Positions 30,977 through 39,199 of a DNA stretch of 64,000 nucleotides are shown here, piece after piece. Under the pieces are notes generated by a model. The model did not search any database and was not told the DNA's origin. It saw only the letters and a program-made list of their open reading frames with translations. Origin of the DNA: Tumebacillus flagellatus (GTDB taxonomy: Bacteria; Bacillota; Bacilli; Tumebacillales; Tumebacillaceae); contig NZ_JMIR01000003.1 of NCBI RefSeq assembly GCF_000714935.1, positions 1 to 64,000 of the forward strand. Reading direction: 5' to 3'. How positions within the stretch are numbered: position 1 is the stretch's first letter; each line of letters begins with the position of its first letter. The translations under genes were made by a program, and so were the position numbers.

Positions 30977-32293
30977 TTAATTTGTGACTTCGACGAAGAT
31001 GCTGCCGTTGTCGGAGCGCACCGTCAGCGGGTAGGTTCCCGCTCCCATCTGTTCGGTGATCAGAGCGCCGGACTTGGTCGCGCTGCCGGGGCTTTGCTTC
31101 GTCGGGCCTTTGATGACGCCCTTGTTCGTCTCGCCGAGGAATTTGAGCGAGGAGTCCTTGGGCAGGTTCAGACTGACCTTCGTGTTCGTCGTCGTAATCA
31201 TCCACGGCCCGGTCACAAGACCTGCCGCGAAACGAAATTCACCGTCTGTGACGGTGGCGGTCACCGCCGCTTCCAGATCGGTCACCGTCAGCAAGCCGTT
31301 GCGGGAATGCAGGACGACGTCGCCGTCCACCGACGTGATCGTCATCTTGCCGTAGTTGGCGGTGAAATCCAATTTCCCGCTGACGTTTTGCACTTGCACG
31401 TCGCCGCCGTCCGAATTCACGACGAGATCTCCGAGCACGTCGTTGACCGCCGCACCGCCTCCCTGAGCCGTGACGTTGACGTTTCCGGTCACGCTTGCGG
31501 CACTCACCTTGCCGTTTTGCGAAACGGCTGTCAGCGCGCCCGTGAGCCTGTCCACGGAGACCGTGCCGTTTTTGGTGGCGAGGTTGGCGTTGCCGTTGTA
31601 GTTCCCCACTGTGATGTCGCCGCGCTGCGTGCGAATCGACAACTCCGTGCCCAGAGGCACTTCCACGCGCAAGTCGACTCGGCGCGTGTCTTTCGTTTCG
31701 TCGCCTGCGGGCTTGTCCGCGCGAACGGCGACCGTCATCGTCTCGCCGAAATCGACCACGGGAGCGAGCGACAGCGCTTGCGTCTGCAACATCGCGTCAT
31801 CCGTTCCGGTGACATGCGCGGTGCCCGAGATGCGCATCACGCGCTCCTGCGTCCCGACGACTTCGACTTTGCCAAGCGGGTTTTGAATCGCAACAACGCG
31901 CGTGTCTTGGCGCAGCGTCGCCGCAAACTTCGGAAGCTCGATGTCTTTTTGCGTGACGGAAAAAAGCGAAGTCGGCGTCGGAGCGGGCGTCGGTTCCTCC
32001 TGCGCTCCAACGGCTTCCTTGGTCGCTCCAAGGTAGAAGTTGACGGAGAACACAGTGACGAGGAACAAAAGCCCAAGCGAACGCCCGTCGAGCTTCAACC
32101 GTTCCGGCAGGCGCTTGCGTCGAATCTTATACACACTGTACACCAGTTCTGCCAACAGACCTCCCGCGACGAACGGCCAATAGTTCAAACTGCCCAAAAA
32201 CCAATGCCGGTCGGTCGAGAACAGGTCCAGGAAAAGCAAAAGACCAAGTGCGAGCAAGGTGCACGCACTGGTCAAAGTTCCAACTCTACGCAT
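30977..32293 (-). CDS. Membrane protein with DUF4097-type adhesin-like beta domain
   Basis: The 438-residue protein starts at the ATG at 32293, which overlaps the end of the preceding gene by 8 bases. Three membrane segments lie in the first 90 residues. A repetitive beta-helix-like region follows (about 120-400), with repeats such as GDITVGNYNGN, GTVSVDRLTG and GDVVLHSRNG typical of DUF4097 proteins. DUF4097 proteins are common in ECF-sigma and envelope-stress operons. This gene ends the sigma/anti-sigma operon, so it is probably an envelope-stress effector on the outer face of the membrane. Confidence 0.8.
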   Translation of the reverse strand: MRRVGTLTSACTLLALGLLLFLDLFSTDRHWFLGSLNYWPFVAGGLLAELVYSVYKIRRKRLPERLKLDGRSLGLLFLVTVFSVNFYLGATKEAVGAQEEPTPAPTPTSLFSVTQKDIELPKFAATLRQDTRVVAIQNPLGKVEVVGTQERVMRISGTAHVTGTDDAMLQTQALSLAPVVDFGETMTVAVRADKPAGDETKDTRRVDLRVEVPLGTELSIRTQRGDITVGNYNGNANLATKNGTVSVDRLTGALTAVSQNGKVSAASVTGNVNVTAQGGGAAVNDVLGDLVVNSDGGDVQVQNVSGKLDFTANYGKMTITSVDGDVVLHSRNGLLTVTDLEAAVTATVTDGEFRFAAGLVTGPWMITTTNTKVSLNLPKDSSLKFLGETNKGVIKGPTKQSPGSATKSGALITEQMGAGTYPLTVRSDNGSIFVEVTN

Positions 32294-33050
32294 GATTGCG
32301 TTCTTCACTCTCTTCTCTGGGCACAAACGAAATGTCCTTGCCCTTTAAAATCCAGAACCCGATCGCCAGCAGCACAAGCGCTGAGAGGAGTTCTCGTATC
32401 GTTCCCCTCACAGTGTAATCCATCGGGACCATGTTAAGCAAGTTGCTGACGATTCCCATCATCGCCAAGATCGCGAGCAACCAGCCGAGGTGTCTGTAGG
32501 TGACGAAGCGCATCATCTGCGGGATGACCGGTTTGTCTTCGATCGTCGCGCCAAGGTTAATCAAGGAGCGGTACTTCAGAGCGTCAAACTGGCTGTAGAA
32601 CCACAGGATCGGGAAGCCGAGTCCCAGCGGGAACGTCACGACGCTCGGAATGATCGCCACGAGGAAGATCAGGCCGAAAAACAGCACCATCAAGTTCAAC
32701 CCGCGCTTCTCCATGCCGAGGTAGTAATGCCCGAGGCCCGGCAGGCAGGAGAACAGCACGGTCAGAAATCCGCTCTTGATCGGACGGTTCAGGTCTTGGT
32801 CTTTGTCGCGGACGGCTTGCACCGCTTGTTGGTGCGGCGGCACGGAGGCGCCTGCTTTGCCGGCGGCTTGCAGTTCCGGGCGCACTTGCGGGCGCTCCGG
32901 GACGGCTTGGGCTTTGAGCAATTGCTCGGCGACGCACGACTTGCACAGCGCGTCTTCTCCGACTTCGATGATGCACTCGGTGCAGATCAAGTGATGGCAG
33001 ACGCGGCATTCGCGCGCAACCGAGTGCTCTGGATGATAGTGGCAATGCAT
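32286..33050 (-). CDS. B-box zinc-finger and TM2-type membrane protein
   Basis: The 254-residue protein begins with a B-box-like zinc finger (2-42; C3, H6, C15, C18, C23, C26, C36, C39), then a basic linker. TM2-like membrane segments follow (about 92-150, GFLTVLFSCLPGLGHYYLG-type) and further helices lie at about 190-240. The family pattern is a cytosolic zinc finger tethered to a small membrane domain. It lies in the sigma-factor operon and overlaps the next gene by 8 bases. Its role is unknown; it may sense or scaffold at the membrane. Confidence 0.82.
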   Translation of the reverse strand: MHCHYHPEHSVARECRVCHHLICTECIIEVGEDALCKSCVAEQLLKAQAVPERPQVRPELQAAGKAGASVPPHQQAVQAVRDKDQDLNRPIKSGFLTVLFSCLPGLGHYYLGMEKRGLNLMVLFFGLIFLVAIIPSVVTFPLGLGFPILWFYSQFDALKYRSLINLGATIEDKPVIPQMMRFVTYRHLGWLLAILAMMGIVSNLLNMVPMDYTVRGTIRELLSALVLLAIGFWILKGKDISFVPREESEERNHA

Positions 33051-33063
33051 GGATGGTTCCTCC

Positions 33064-33567
33064 TCACTTTGTCAACTTGGCGGTCCATTCGCTGAACCAG
33101 GCGTGGACATTCACGTACATCGCTTCCGTGCCGGACGACACGGTTTCGACTTTGTTTTGGATGGTGTGCACGACGGAGTGGTCGCCGGCTTTTGCCGATT
33201 GGTACGACCCGAGCATCATAAACCCGGTGACGACCGCTGCGGTGACAAAACGCGTGAAGGCGTCGAGTTTCGGAGAGAAGCGGCGGCGCTTCGGCAGGAC
33301 CGCGACGTTGTCGGGCACGCTCTCAGGCGCAACGGACACTCCAACAGACTCCGTGGCCGAAAGTTCCCCCATCACCCGGTCGGCAAATCCGACCGGCGGA
33401 AGTTCCAGTTCAAACAGCTCTTCCTCGAATCCGAGAGCCGCGACTTCTGCCAGCTGCTCCGCACAGAACTCGCAGACCTCCAAGTGCGCGTCGGCGAAAT
33501 CACGTTCACGATCGTCGAGATCGTCCTCCAGATACCTGCACAACAGGTTCCCGCTCAAGTGGTTCAT
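33064..33567 (-). CDS. Anti-sigma factor with zinc-binding N-terminus
   Basis: The 167-residue protein has an N-terminal ZAS-like zinc domain with His-x3-Cys-x2-Cys (AHLEVCEFC, about 28-36), a linker, one membrane helix (about 106-122, FVTAAVVTGFMMLGSY) and a small extracytoplasmic tail. It overlaps the sigma factor gene by 62 bases. Such proteins hold the ECF sigma factor at the membrane until a signal releases it. Confidence 0.88.
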   Translation of the reverse strand: MNHLSGNLLCRYLEDDLDDRERDFADAHLEVCEFCAEQLAEVAALGFEEELFELELPPVGFADRVMGELSATESVGVSVAPESVPDNVAVLPKRRRFSPKLDAFTRFVTAAVVTGFMMLGSYQSAKAGDHSVVHTIQNKVETVSSGTEAMYVNVHAWFSEWTAKLTK

Positions 33568-34123
33568 CCGCTTCTCCTCCTCTCAAGGCCGTGCGCATCA
33601 TCTGCTTGGCCCGGTACAACCGGGTTTCCACGGTGCGCGGCGAAATTTTCTGATCTTCGGCAATGTCTTGGTAACTCATGTTCTGGAAGTGGTACATGAC
33701 CAGGATGCTGCGGTACTTCTCCGGCATCTCCTCGATCACGCGCCGGACTTCCGCTTGGGTCTCCCGCCGGATCAGCGCTTGATCCGGTCGTTCCACCCCC
33801 GTGTCGGGAATCCACGCGGCCTCTTCGACCTGCGCGGTTTTTTCCTGCCGCACGCCGTGCTTGCGCTTCCAGTCGATCGAGCGGTTCGTGGCGATCTTGC
33901 AGATCCACGTCTTGAAACTCGCTTCTTCCCGGAAATCGCCGAGCGTCCGATAGGCTTTGAGGAATACATCTTGCGCAATGTCTTGTGCTTCGGTGCGATC
34001 GCGTACCATGCGGAGAGCAATCGTATAGACCAAGGACTGATACCGCTCCACCAGCAAGCGATAGCAGGTTTCATCCCCCGCCAGAACTTCGCGAATCAAT
34101 ACCAAATCGCTTGCTTCCTGCAT
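33506..34123 (-). CDS. ECF-type RNA polymerase sigma factor
   Basis: The 205-residue sigma factor has region 2 (about 20-90, with DRTEAQDIAQDVFLKAYRTL) and region 4 (about 120-180, YRSILVMYHFQNMSYQDIAE). The pattern resembles SigW/SigM-like factors of Bacilli. It heads a unit of four genes with an anti-sigma factor, a B-box/TM2 protein and a DUF4097 protein. A possible self-controlled promoter (TGAAGG, 17 bases, CGTC) lies at 34169-34195. Confidence 0.92.
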   Translation of the reverse strand: MQEASDLVLIREVLAGDETCYRLLVERYQSLVYTIALRMVRDRTEAQDIAQDVFLKAYRTLGDFREEASFKTWICKIATNRSIDWKRKHGVRQEKTAQVEEAAWIPDTGVERPDQALIRRETQAEVRRVIEEMPEKYRSILVMYHFQNMSYQDIAEDQKISPRTVETRLYRAKQMMRTALRGGEADEPLEREPVVQVSGGRSRRS

Positions 34124-34168
34124 GCGGTACCCTCCCTCCTCTCGTGATTGCCTGCTCGCACCTATACT

Positions 34169-34195
34169 GACGCAAGAGAAGTCGCGAACCCTTCA
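34169..34195 (-). promoter_or_regulatory. Possible ECF-type autoregulated promoter
   Basis: TGAAGG (34190-34195) and CGTC (34169-34172) are 17 bases apart on the minus strand, about 46 bases before the sigma gene. The match to the usual TGAAAC/CGTA or CGTC pattern is partial. Confidence 0.4.
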
Positions 34196-34203
34196 TTTTT
34201 TAG

Positions 34204-34241
34204 AAAAAAATCCGGGAGCCTGATCCGCCCCGGATTTTTCG
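34204..34241 (-). terminator. Terminator of the DUF4190-like gene
   Basis: The AATCCGGG / CCCGGATT stem is followed by T6-7 on the minus strand. Confidence 0.8.
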
Positions 34242-34245
34242 TGTT

Positions 34246-34542
34246 TTAGCTCAGCGCCGCAAACACCAACACCAGCACCAAGATCGTCAGCGCCGTGCCG
34301 GCCACGTTCAACAACAGCCCGGTCAACGCCAAGCCGCTGCCCTTCATCTCCACGGAACGCTGCTTCACTTGGCGGATCGCCAACGCCCCGAGGACGATGC
34401 CGACCGGACCGGTCAAGAGACAGACGAAGTTCAAAAACGGAACGATCGCCGCCAAGAGGGTGCATCCGCCCAGCACCACCGACGTGATGGCGAGTCCGGA
34501 AGTCGGTTTTACGCGTCGTACTTCAGTCACTACTTCTGCCAA
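34246..34542 (-). CDS. DUF4190-like small membrane protein
   Basis: The likely start is TTG at 34542, because AGGTG lies 7 bases before it; no ATG has a ribosome site. The 98-residue protein has two membrane helices with LAITSVVLGGCTLLAAIVPFL and LALTGLLLNVAGTALTIL and the intervening GIVLGALAIRQVKQ, the DUF4190 pattern. Function is unknown. It lies between the sigma operon and rpsD. Confidence 0.7.
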   Translation of the reverse strand: MAEVVTEVRRVKPTSGLAITSVVLGGCTLLAAIVPFLNFVCLLTGPVGIVLGALAIRQVKQRSVEMKGSGLALTGLLLNVAGTALTILVLVLVFAALS

Positions 34543-34589
34543 ACAAGGACACCTCGTTTCGAATGCTACTATTCTAGCATAAAGTATAC

Positions 34590-34636
34590 GAAAAAAACGC
34601 CGCGCTTCCAATTGGAAGACGCGGCGTTTTCTGTAA
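34590..34636 (-). terminator. Terminator of rpsD
   Basis: The AACGCCGCG...CGCGGCGTT stem has a T-run; it follows the rpsD stop by about 15 bases on the minus strand. Confidence 0.85.
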
Positions 34637-34649
34637 GAACCCGCAGAGA

Positions 34650-35255
34650 TTAACGGGAGTAGAATTCGATGATGAGGTGCTCTTGGACCGTTTGCGGCAT
34701 CTCTTCGCGGTGCGGGAGACGAGCGTAGGTTGCAGCCAGCTCGTTCTCGTTCCAGTCGAGGTACGCCGGACGCGCCGGAGCGTTTTCGAGAGCTTCCTTG
34801 ACGACGGAAACGTCGCGGGATTTCTCACGCAGCGAGATCACGTTGCCCGGACGGACTTGGAAGGACGGGATGTCCACTTTCGAGCCGTTGACGAGCACGT
34901 GGCCGTGGTTGACCAGCTGACGAGCGCCTGCGAGGGTGCGCGCAAAGCCCGCTTGGTACACGAGGTAGTCGAGGCGGGAGTTCAAGATGCGCAGCAGGTT
35001 TTCGCCGGTGATGCCCTTTTGACGAGCTGCTTCTTCGTAGTACGAGCGGAATTGCTTTTCCAGCACGCCGTAGATGAACTTGAGTTTTTGTTTCTCTTGG
35101 AGCTGAACGCCGTATTCGGAAACTTTCTTGCGCTTGGTCGGGCCATGTTGACCCGGCGGGTACGGACGCTTGTGAACCGGGCATTTCGGGGAGCCGCAAA
35201 GAGCTTGACCCACTTGACGGCAAAGTTTGTGTTTCGGACCAGTGACACGTGCCAT
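34650..35255 (-). CDS. rpsD: 30S ribosomal protein S4
   Basis: The 201-residue S4 binds 16S rRNA and starts assembly of the small-subunit body. It has RPYPPGQHG (about 30-38), EKQKLKFIYGVLEKQF and the S4 RNA-binding domain (about 90-150, LDYLVYQAGFARTLAGARQLVNHGHVLVNG). The N-terminus keeps metal-type residues His9, Cys12, Cys20 and Cys25, a variant of the zinc-binding form of S4; most Bacillus S4 proteins lack them. It is a single-gene unit. Confidence 0.96.
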   Translation of the reverse strand: MARVTGPKHKLCRQVGQALCGSPKCPVHKRPYPPGQHGPTKRKKVSEYGVQLQEKQKLKFIYGVLEKQFRSYYEEAARQKGITGENLLRILNSRLDYLVYQAGFARTLAGARQLVNHGHVLVNGSKVDIPSFQVRPGNVISLREKSRDVSVVKEALENAPARPAYLDWNENELAATYARLPHREEMPQTVQEHLIIEFYSR

Positions 35256-35279
35256 ATCTGTTATCTTCTCCCTTGTTTC

Positions 35280-35696
35280 TTAAATGGTGTTGTTATCGTG
35301 TAAAGCCTCGGTTTGCTCCATCTGCTGGAGCAACCATGCGACAGAATCGGTGATCTGTGCACCCGCTGTCGTCAGTTTTGACAACTCCTCTTCCGTCTCT
35401 TCGACGACAGCCGCGAGGAGGTAGATGACGTCATTCGGGGTAAACGCGAGCACATCCGGCTCACAAGTCTCCGACAATATTACAGGATACACTTCCGAAC
35501 CTATTTTGACAAGTACCTTGGTATGTACGTGACAGCCGTTGCCTTGCCAATTCGTCACCAAAACGTCGACTTCCGCAGGAAATTCCCACTCTGTCAAAAC
35601 GTGTTCAATGCAGTCGAGGATCGGTTGCGGGTCTTTGTAATGTCCAATGGCCCAAGCTCGCTGCTTGACCAATCCTGCGATGCGGTTTACACGCAT
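35280..35696 (-). CDS. Hypothetical protein behind a Fur-type box
   Basis: I do not recognise the family. The ATG at 35696 has GAGGTGG about 6 bases upstream. The 138-residue soluble protein starts with helices (RIAGLVKQRAWAIGHYKDPQPILDCIEHVL), has a central beta part (VDVLVTNWQGNGCHVHTKVLVKIG) with Cys and two His, and a helical C-terminus. A near-perfect Fur box lies 33-47 bases upstream, so iron probably represses it. It may take part in iron homeostasis (inference). Confidence 0.6.
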   Translation of the reverse strand: MRVNRIAGLVKQRAWAIGHYKDPQPILDCIEHVLTEWEFPAEVDVLVTNWQGNGCHVHTKVLVKIGSEVYPVILSETCEPDVLAFTPNDVIYLLAAVVEETEEELSKLTTAGAQITDSVAWLLQQMEQTEALHDNNTI

Positions 35697-35728
35697 GGAG
35701 ACCACCTCATCCGTCTGCTTTCGCCCAC

Positions 35729-35743
35729 TGAGAATGATTATCA
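35729..35743 (-). promoter_or_regulatory. Fur-family box (7-1-7 type)
   Basis: TGAGAATGATTATCA differs from the 7-1-7 Fur consensus TGATAATNATTATCA at one position. It lies 33-47 bases before the start of the 35280-35696 gene and overlaps a TGATAAT that could serve as its -10. Confidence 0.7.
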
Positions 35744-35822
35744 ATTACATTTCGTGTCCTCATTGTACCGCACGCTGAGGAAGTTGTAAACGAACATTTT
35801 TCAGGATTGCCAGAGCTTGGGA

Positions 35823-36344
35823 TTAATATCCCTCTGTTTGGCGGAGGTGGTTTTTTTTGTTTTTGGCGAGGTAGGCGGCTTCGATGTCGTCCGGGGTGAA
35901 GCCGAGCCTCCCGCCAAGCGCCAGCAGTTCGGAAAAAAGCATGGCGTACGTGTCCGGAGAGGGGGTGGCAAGCGCGACGCAATGGGTGAGCAGAGTTTGG
36001 AACTGCGCGGTCAACGCCGTGTTGCGATCTGCGTTGACGTCTGCATCTCCGTTCGCTGCAAAGCGTTGCGTTTGCGGGATCGCGACGTCGCGGTAGCCGA
36101 GGTCGAGTCCGAGCCCCAGCACGAAATGCAGCGCGTCGACGTACTCTTCCAAGACTTTGGGTTGCGGCGCCGAACCTTTCCGGCTCCAATACTTGAAGCA
36201 TCGCGTCTCGTTGGCGAGTTCGCAGAGCTCGACTTGCAGGGCGAGGAGCTTCTTTGGAAACGTCTCCTCCCGCGTCAATCCGTGCTCTTCGAGAATCCGT
36301 TGGTCCAGCACCTGTTGAATCTCATACAAGCGTTTGAAGTTCAT
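35823..36344 (-). CDS. Dimeric dUTP diphosphatase (all-alpha)
   Basis: The 173-residue protein starts at the ATG at 36344 with GAGGAGAG upstream. It shows the all-alpha dUTPase/NTP pyrophosphatase pattern: LALQVELCELANETRCFKYWS (E-x3-E metal motif) and EEYVDALHFVLGLGLDLGY (E-x2-D motif). It would hydrolyse dUTP to dUMP and pyrophosphate and so keep uracil out of DNA. It has no signal peptide. Confidence 0.85.
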   Translation of the reverse strand: MNFKRLYEIQQVLDQRILEEHGLTREETFPKKLLALQVELCELANETRCFKYWSRKGSAPQPKVLEEYVDALHFVLGLGLDLGYRDVAIPQTQRFAANGDADVNADRNTALTAQFQTLLTHCVALATPSPDTYAMLFSELLALGGRLGFTPDDIEAAYLAKNKKNHLRQTEGY

Positions 36345-36362
36345 GATGTCTCTCCTCGAAAC

Positions 36363-36404
36363 AAAAAAGTAAGGAAGCCGCCGCAAGGCGACGCTTCCTT
36401 ACTT
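36363..36404. terminator. Terminator of the hotdog thioesterase gene
   Basis: The AAGTAAGGAAGC / GCTTCCTTACTT stem overlaps the stop region and has A/T runs on both sides. Confidence 0.8.
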
Positions 36405-36875
36405 GGACATTTTAAAGAACGAGCCGGTCGCGCTCCCGATGATCTTGCCTTGGTCGTCATAAACGCTCGATTCGAGCACGGTGACGGTGCGGCCGTTTTT
36501 TTGGATGGAGGTCTTGCAGGTAAGGGTGCCGTTTTTGGCTTCCTTCAAGAAGCGGACATGCAGGTCGAGCGTGACGGTGCGCACGTCCGTCCCGTTGACG
36601 CGGAAGCACGTTCCGCCCATGCAGGTGTCGATGAACGTGCTGAGAATCCCGCCGTGCAACATCCCGTAGCGGTTGGAGATCTCCGGGCGCACTTCCATCG
36701 TGTAGACGTACGCGTCGTCCTCTTGTCCGACATAGCGGTACGACATCATCTCTTCCACATACGCCAAGGGCGAGGTGTTGGAGCGGATTTTCGCTTCGAG
36801 CAGACGCACCATGAACGCTTGGTCGTCCTCCGAGAGCGAATCAAACATGGAAAGCACATGATCGCGATTCGTCAA
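36399..36875 (-). CDS. PaaI-like hotdog-fold thioesterase
   Basis: The 158-residue protein has a hotdog fold with the motif GMLHGGILSTFIDTCMG (about 72-88) and a central strand TLDLHVRFLKEA typical of PaaI/YbgC relatives. It would hydrolyse acyl- or aryl-CoA thioesters; substrate unknown. It follows the ABC-F gene by 12 bases, so the two probably share a transcript. Confidence 0.85.
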   Translation of the reverse strand: MTNRDHVLSMFDSLSEDDQAFMVRLLEAKIRSNTSPLAYVEEMMSYRYVGQEDDAYVYTMEVRPEISNRYGMLHGGILSTFIDTCMGGTCFRVNGTDVRTVTLDLHVRFLKEAKNGTLTCKTSIQKNGRTVTVLESSVYDDQGKIIGSATGSFFKMSK

Positions 36876-36887
36876 CAGTAACGCCTC

Positions 36888-38444
36888 CTAACGAACCGAT
36901 GCTTTCGCCCAGTCTTCCACGTTCCAGACTTGGGTAACCCAGTCCTTGTAGAATTCCGGTTCGTGGCAGACGAGCAGAACGGTGCCGCGGTAGTTTTGCA
37001 GAGTTTTCGCCAATTCTTCCTTGGCGGCGACGTCCAAGTGGTTCGTCGGTTCGTCAAACAGAATCCAGTTCGACGGCGTCAGCATCAGCTTGCACAGACG
37101 CACTTTCGCGTGCTCGCCGCCGGAGAGCGCCGTCAACTTGGACGTGATGTGCTCGTTGCCGAGGCCGCAGCGGGCGAGGTTGGCGCGCACGTCTTGGTTT
37201 TGCATGTGCGGGAAGGCGTTCCAGACGTCCTCCAGAGCGGTTACGCCCGGAGTGGCGTTGACTTCCTGCTCGAAGAAGATCGGAGTCAGGTAATCACCGC
37301 GCTCCACTTCACCGGAAAGCGCCGGAATCATGCCGAGGATCGTCTTCATCAGCGTGGACTTGCCCATGCCGTTCATCCCGGTGATCGCGATCTTCTCGCC
37401 GCGCTCCAGCTTGAACGTCAGCGGCGGGAGCAGCGGACGGTCGTAGCCGATCACGAGGTCCTTCGCTTCAAACACCAGCTTCGAGGACAGACGGGTCTCT
37501 TCGAAGCGGAACGACGGACGCGGGTACTCGACCGGTTTGTCGATGCGCTCGATCTTGTCGAGCATCTTCTGGCGGGATTTGGCGCGGCCCGACGTGGAAG
37601 CGCGGGCTTTGTTGCGCTGGATGAAGCTTTCCATGCGGCGGATTTCGTCTTGCTGGCGTTCGTAGGCGTCCTCTTGCTGGGCGCGTTTGGCCAGATAGAC
37701 TTCGACGAACTTCTCGTAGTTGCCCGTGTAGCGGGAGAGCTTGCCGCCTTCGAGATGGAGGATGACGTTGACCACTTCGTCCATGAACTCCACGTCATGG
37801 GAGATCAAGATGAACGCGTACGGGTAGTTTTGCAGATACGTCGTCAGCCATTCGATGTGCTCGACGTCCAGATGGTTGGTCGGCTCGTCCAAGAGCAGAA
37901 CGTTCGGCTGTTCGAGCAGCAGTTTCGCAAGCAGAGTTTTCGTGCGCTGACCGCCGGAGAGGTCGGCGACGTCGCGGTCGAGGCCGACGGCGTTCAAGCC
38001 GAGACCTTTGGCGACTTCCTCGACTTTCGCGTCGATCATGTAGAAACCGGAGTTGTCCAAGCGGTCTTGGATATCGCCCATGTCCGCCAAGAGCTTGTCG
38101 TAGTCGGCATCCGGTTCCGCCATTTGCATGCCGATGTCGCCGAGTTCCTTCTCCATGTCGAACAGCGGCTTAAACGCGTCTTTCAACACGTCGCGGATCG
38201 TCATGCCCGGTTGGAGCGACGCGTGCTGGTCGAGGTAGCCGACCGTCGCGCGCGACGACCACTCCAATTTGCCGTTATCAGCTTGGAGCTTGCCGGTCAA
38301 GATGTTCATCAGCGTGGATTTGCCGGCGCCGTTTGCGCCGACGAGACCGACGTGCTCGCCGTTGAGCAGTCGGAAGTTGACATTGGAAAACAGGTTGCGG
38401 GCACCAAAGCCGTGCCCGATATCGTTAACGTTTAAGATACTCAT
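36888..38444 (-). CDS. ABC-F family ATP-binding protein
   Basis: The 518-residue soluble protein has two ABC domains. The first has Walker A GANGAGKST, signature LSGGQ and LLLDEPTNHLD; the second has GMNGMGKST, LSGGEHAKVRL and LFDEPTNHLD. A charged linker lies between them (about 240-315, with RRMESFIQRNKARASTSG). No membrane segment is present. ABC-F proteins act on ribosomes in translation or protect them from antibiotics; the closest pattern is the YkpA/YbiT type. A thioesterase gene follows 12 bases downstream. Confidence 0.92.
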   Translation of the reverse strand: MSILNVNDIGHGFGARNLFSNVNFRLLNGEHVGLVGANGAGKSTLMNILTGKLQADNGKLEWSSRATVGYLDQHASLQPGMTIRDVLKDAFKPLFDMEKELGDIGMQMAEPDADYDKLLADMGDIQDRLDNSGFYMIDAKVEEVAKGLGLNAVGLDRDVADLSGGQRTKTLLAKLLLEQPNVLLLDEPTNHLDVEHIEWLTTYLQNYPYAFILISHDVEFMDEVVNVILHLEGGKLSRYTGNYEKFVEVYLAKRAQQEDAYERQQDEIRRMESFIQRNKARASTSGRAKSRQKMLDKIERIDKPVEYPRPSFRFEETRLSSKLVFEAKDLVIGYDRPLLPPLTFKLERGEKIAITGMNGMGKSTLMKTILGMIPALSGEVERGDYLTPIFFEQEVNATPGVTALEDVWNAFPHMQNQDVRANLARCGLGNEHITSKLTALSGGEHAKVRLCKLMLTPSNWILFDEPTNHLDVAAKEELAKTLQNYRGTVLLVCHEPEFYKDWVTQVWNVEDWAKASVR

Positions 38445-38622
38445 CTCGTCCGTGATCCTCCTACAAAAATCGACCTCACACTAGTTTAACAGAGAAACCC
38501 CGCGGGAGGGTAAAAAAGTCTCACCTTTTTTCTTGAAAAAATGTACCTGCGCGCGCTCGGCTTGCCAACTGATTTTTCGATATACTACTTGAGAGTACCT
38601 ATGAAAAGGGATGAACCCTGCA

Positions 38623-39078
38623 ATGAACTTCAACTTGAGCGGCAACACGATTCTCGTCACAGGCGGCGCGTCCGGGATCGGACTGGCGCTTGCGGAGCGT
38701 TTTTTGAAAGCGGGCAACACGGTGATCAACGTCTCCTCCGGGCTGGCGTTCACTCCGATGGCGTCGGCGCCGGTTTACAGCGCGACCAAAGCCGCTATCC
38801 ACTCGTTCACGATGAGCCTGCGCTACCAAGCGCAAAAGCAAAACATCAACGTCATCGAAGTCGCCCCTCCGGCTGTCAACACCGACCTCGGCGGCGTCGG
38901 CCTGCACACGTTCGGGGAGCCGCTGGACGATTTTGCCGACGCGGTGTTTGCCGGGTTCGAGCGCAACCAATTGGAAATCGGCTATCGAATGTCGGAGCGG
39001 GCGCTCCGTCTGTCGCGCGATGAGATCGACGAAACGTTCCAAGCGCTGAACGACCGCATCTCCGGCGCAAACCACTAA
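38623..39078 (+). pseudogene. Short-chain dehydrogenase (DltE-like) with an internal deletion
   Basis: The 151-codon frame begins as an SDR (NTILVTGGASGIGLALAERFLKAGNTV) and jumps directly to the late core (INVSSGLAFTPMASAPVYSATKAAIHSF). The normal family has about 80 residues between, including the NNAG motif. The break is in frame, and the Tyr-x3-Lys (YSATK) remains, but the Rossmann core cannot form normally. I treat it as a deleted, probably non-functional gene. AAGGG lies 12 bases before the ATG at 38623. The full-length family is about 240-250 residues. Confidence 0.75.
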
Positions 39079-39098
39079 AGCTCGACCCAAAAGCAATC

Positions 39099-39134
39099 CA
39101 AAAAAGGAAGCCTCCACGCCGGTGCTTCCTTCTC
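39099..39134. terminator. Terminator after the deleted SDR gene
   Basis: The GGAAGC / GCTTCC-type imperfect stem is followed by a T-rich tail; it is related to the next hairpin at 39149-39184. Confidence 0.65.
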
Positions 39135-39148
39135 TTCATAGCAAACGA

Positions 39149-39184
39149 ATAAGGAAGCCTCCCGACCGGAGGCTTCCTTTTTCA
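39149..39184. terminator. Terminator of the DUF2252 gene
   Basis: The GGAAGCCTCC / GGAGGCTTCC perfect stem is followed by T5 on the plus strand; on the minus strand it follows the DUF2252 stop. Confidence 0.85.
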
Positions 39185-39199
39185 GCCCTGCGCTTCGAT

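Noticed and set aside
36930-38435. A 501-codon open frame on the plus strand
   Set aside because: It is antisense to the ABC-F gene, whose Walker and signature motifs are unmistakable; the plus frame has no start signal or recognisable domain.
39099-39184. Tandem repeat of GGAAGCCTCC hairpins as a mobile repeat
   Set aside because: Each hairpin lies directly after one of two convergent genes and has terminator features. Two adjacent terminators explain them.
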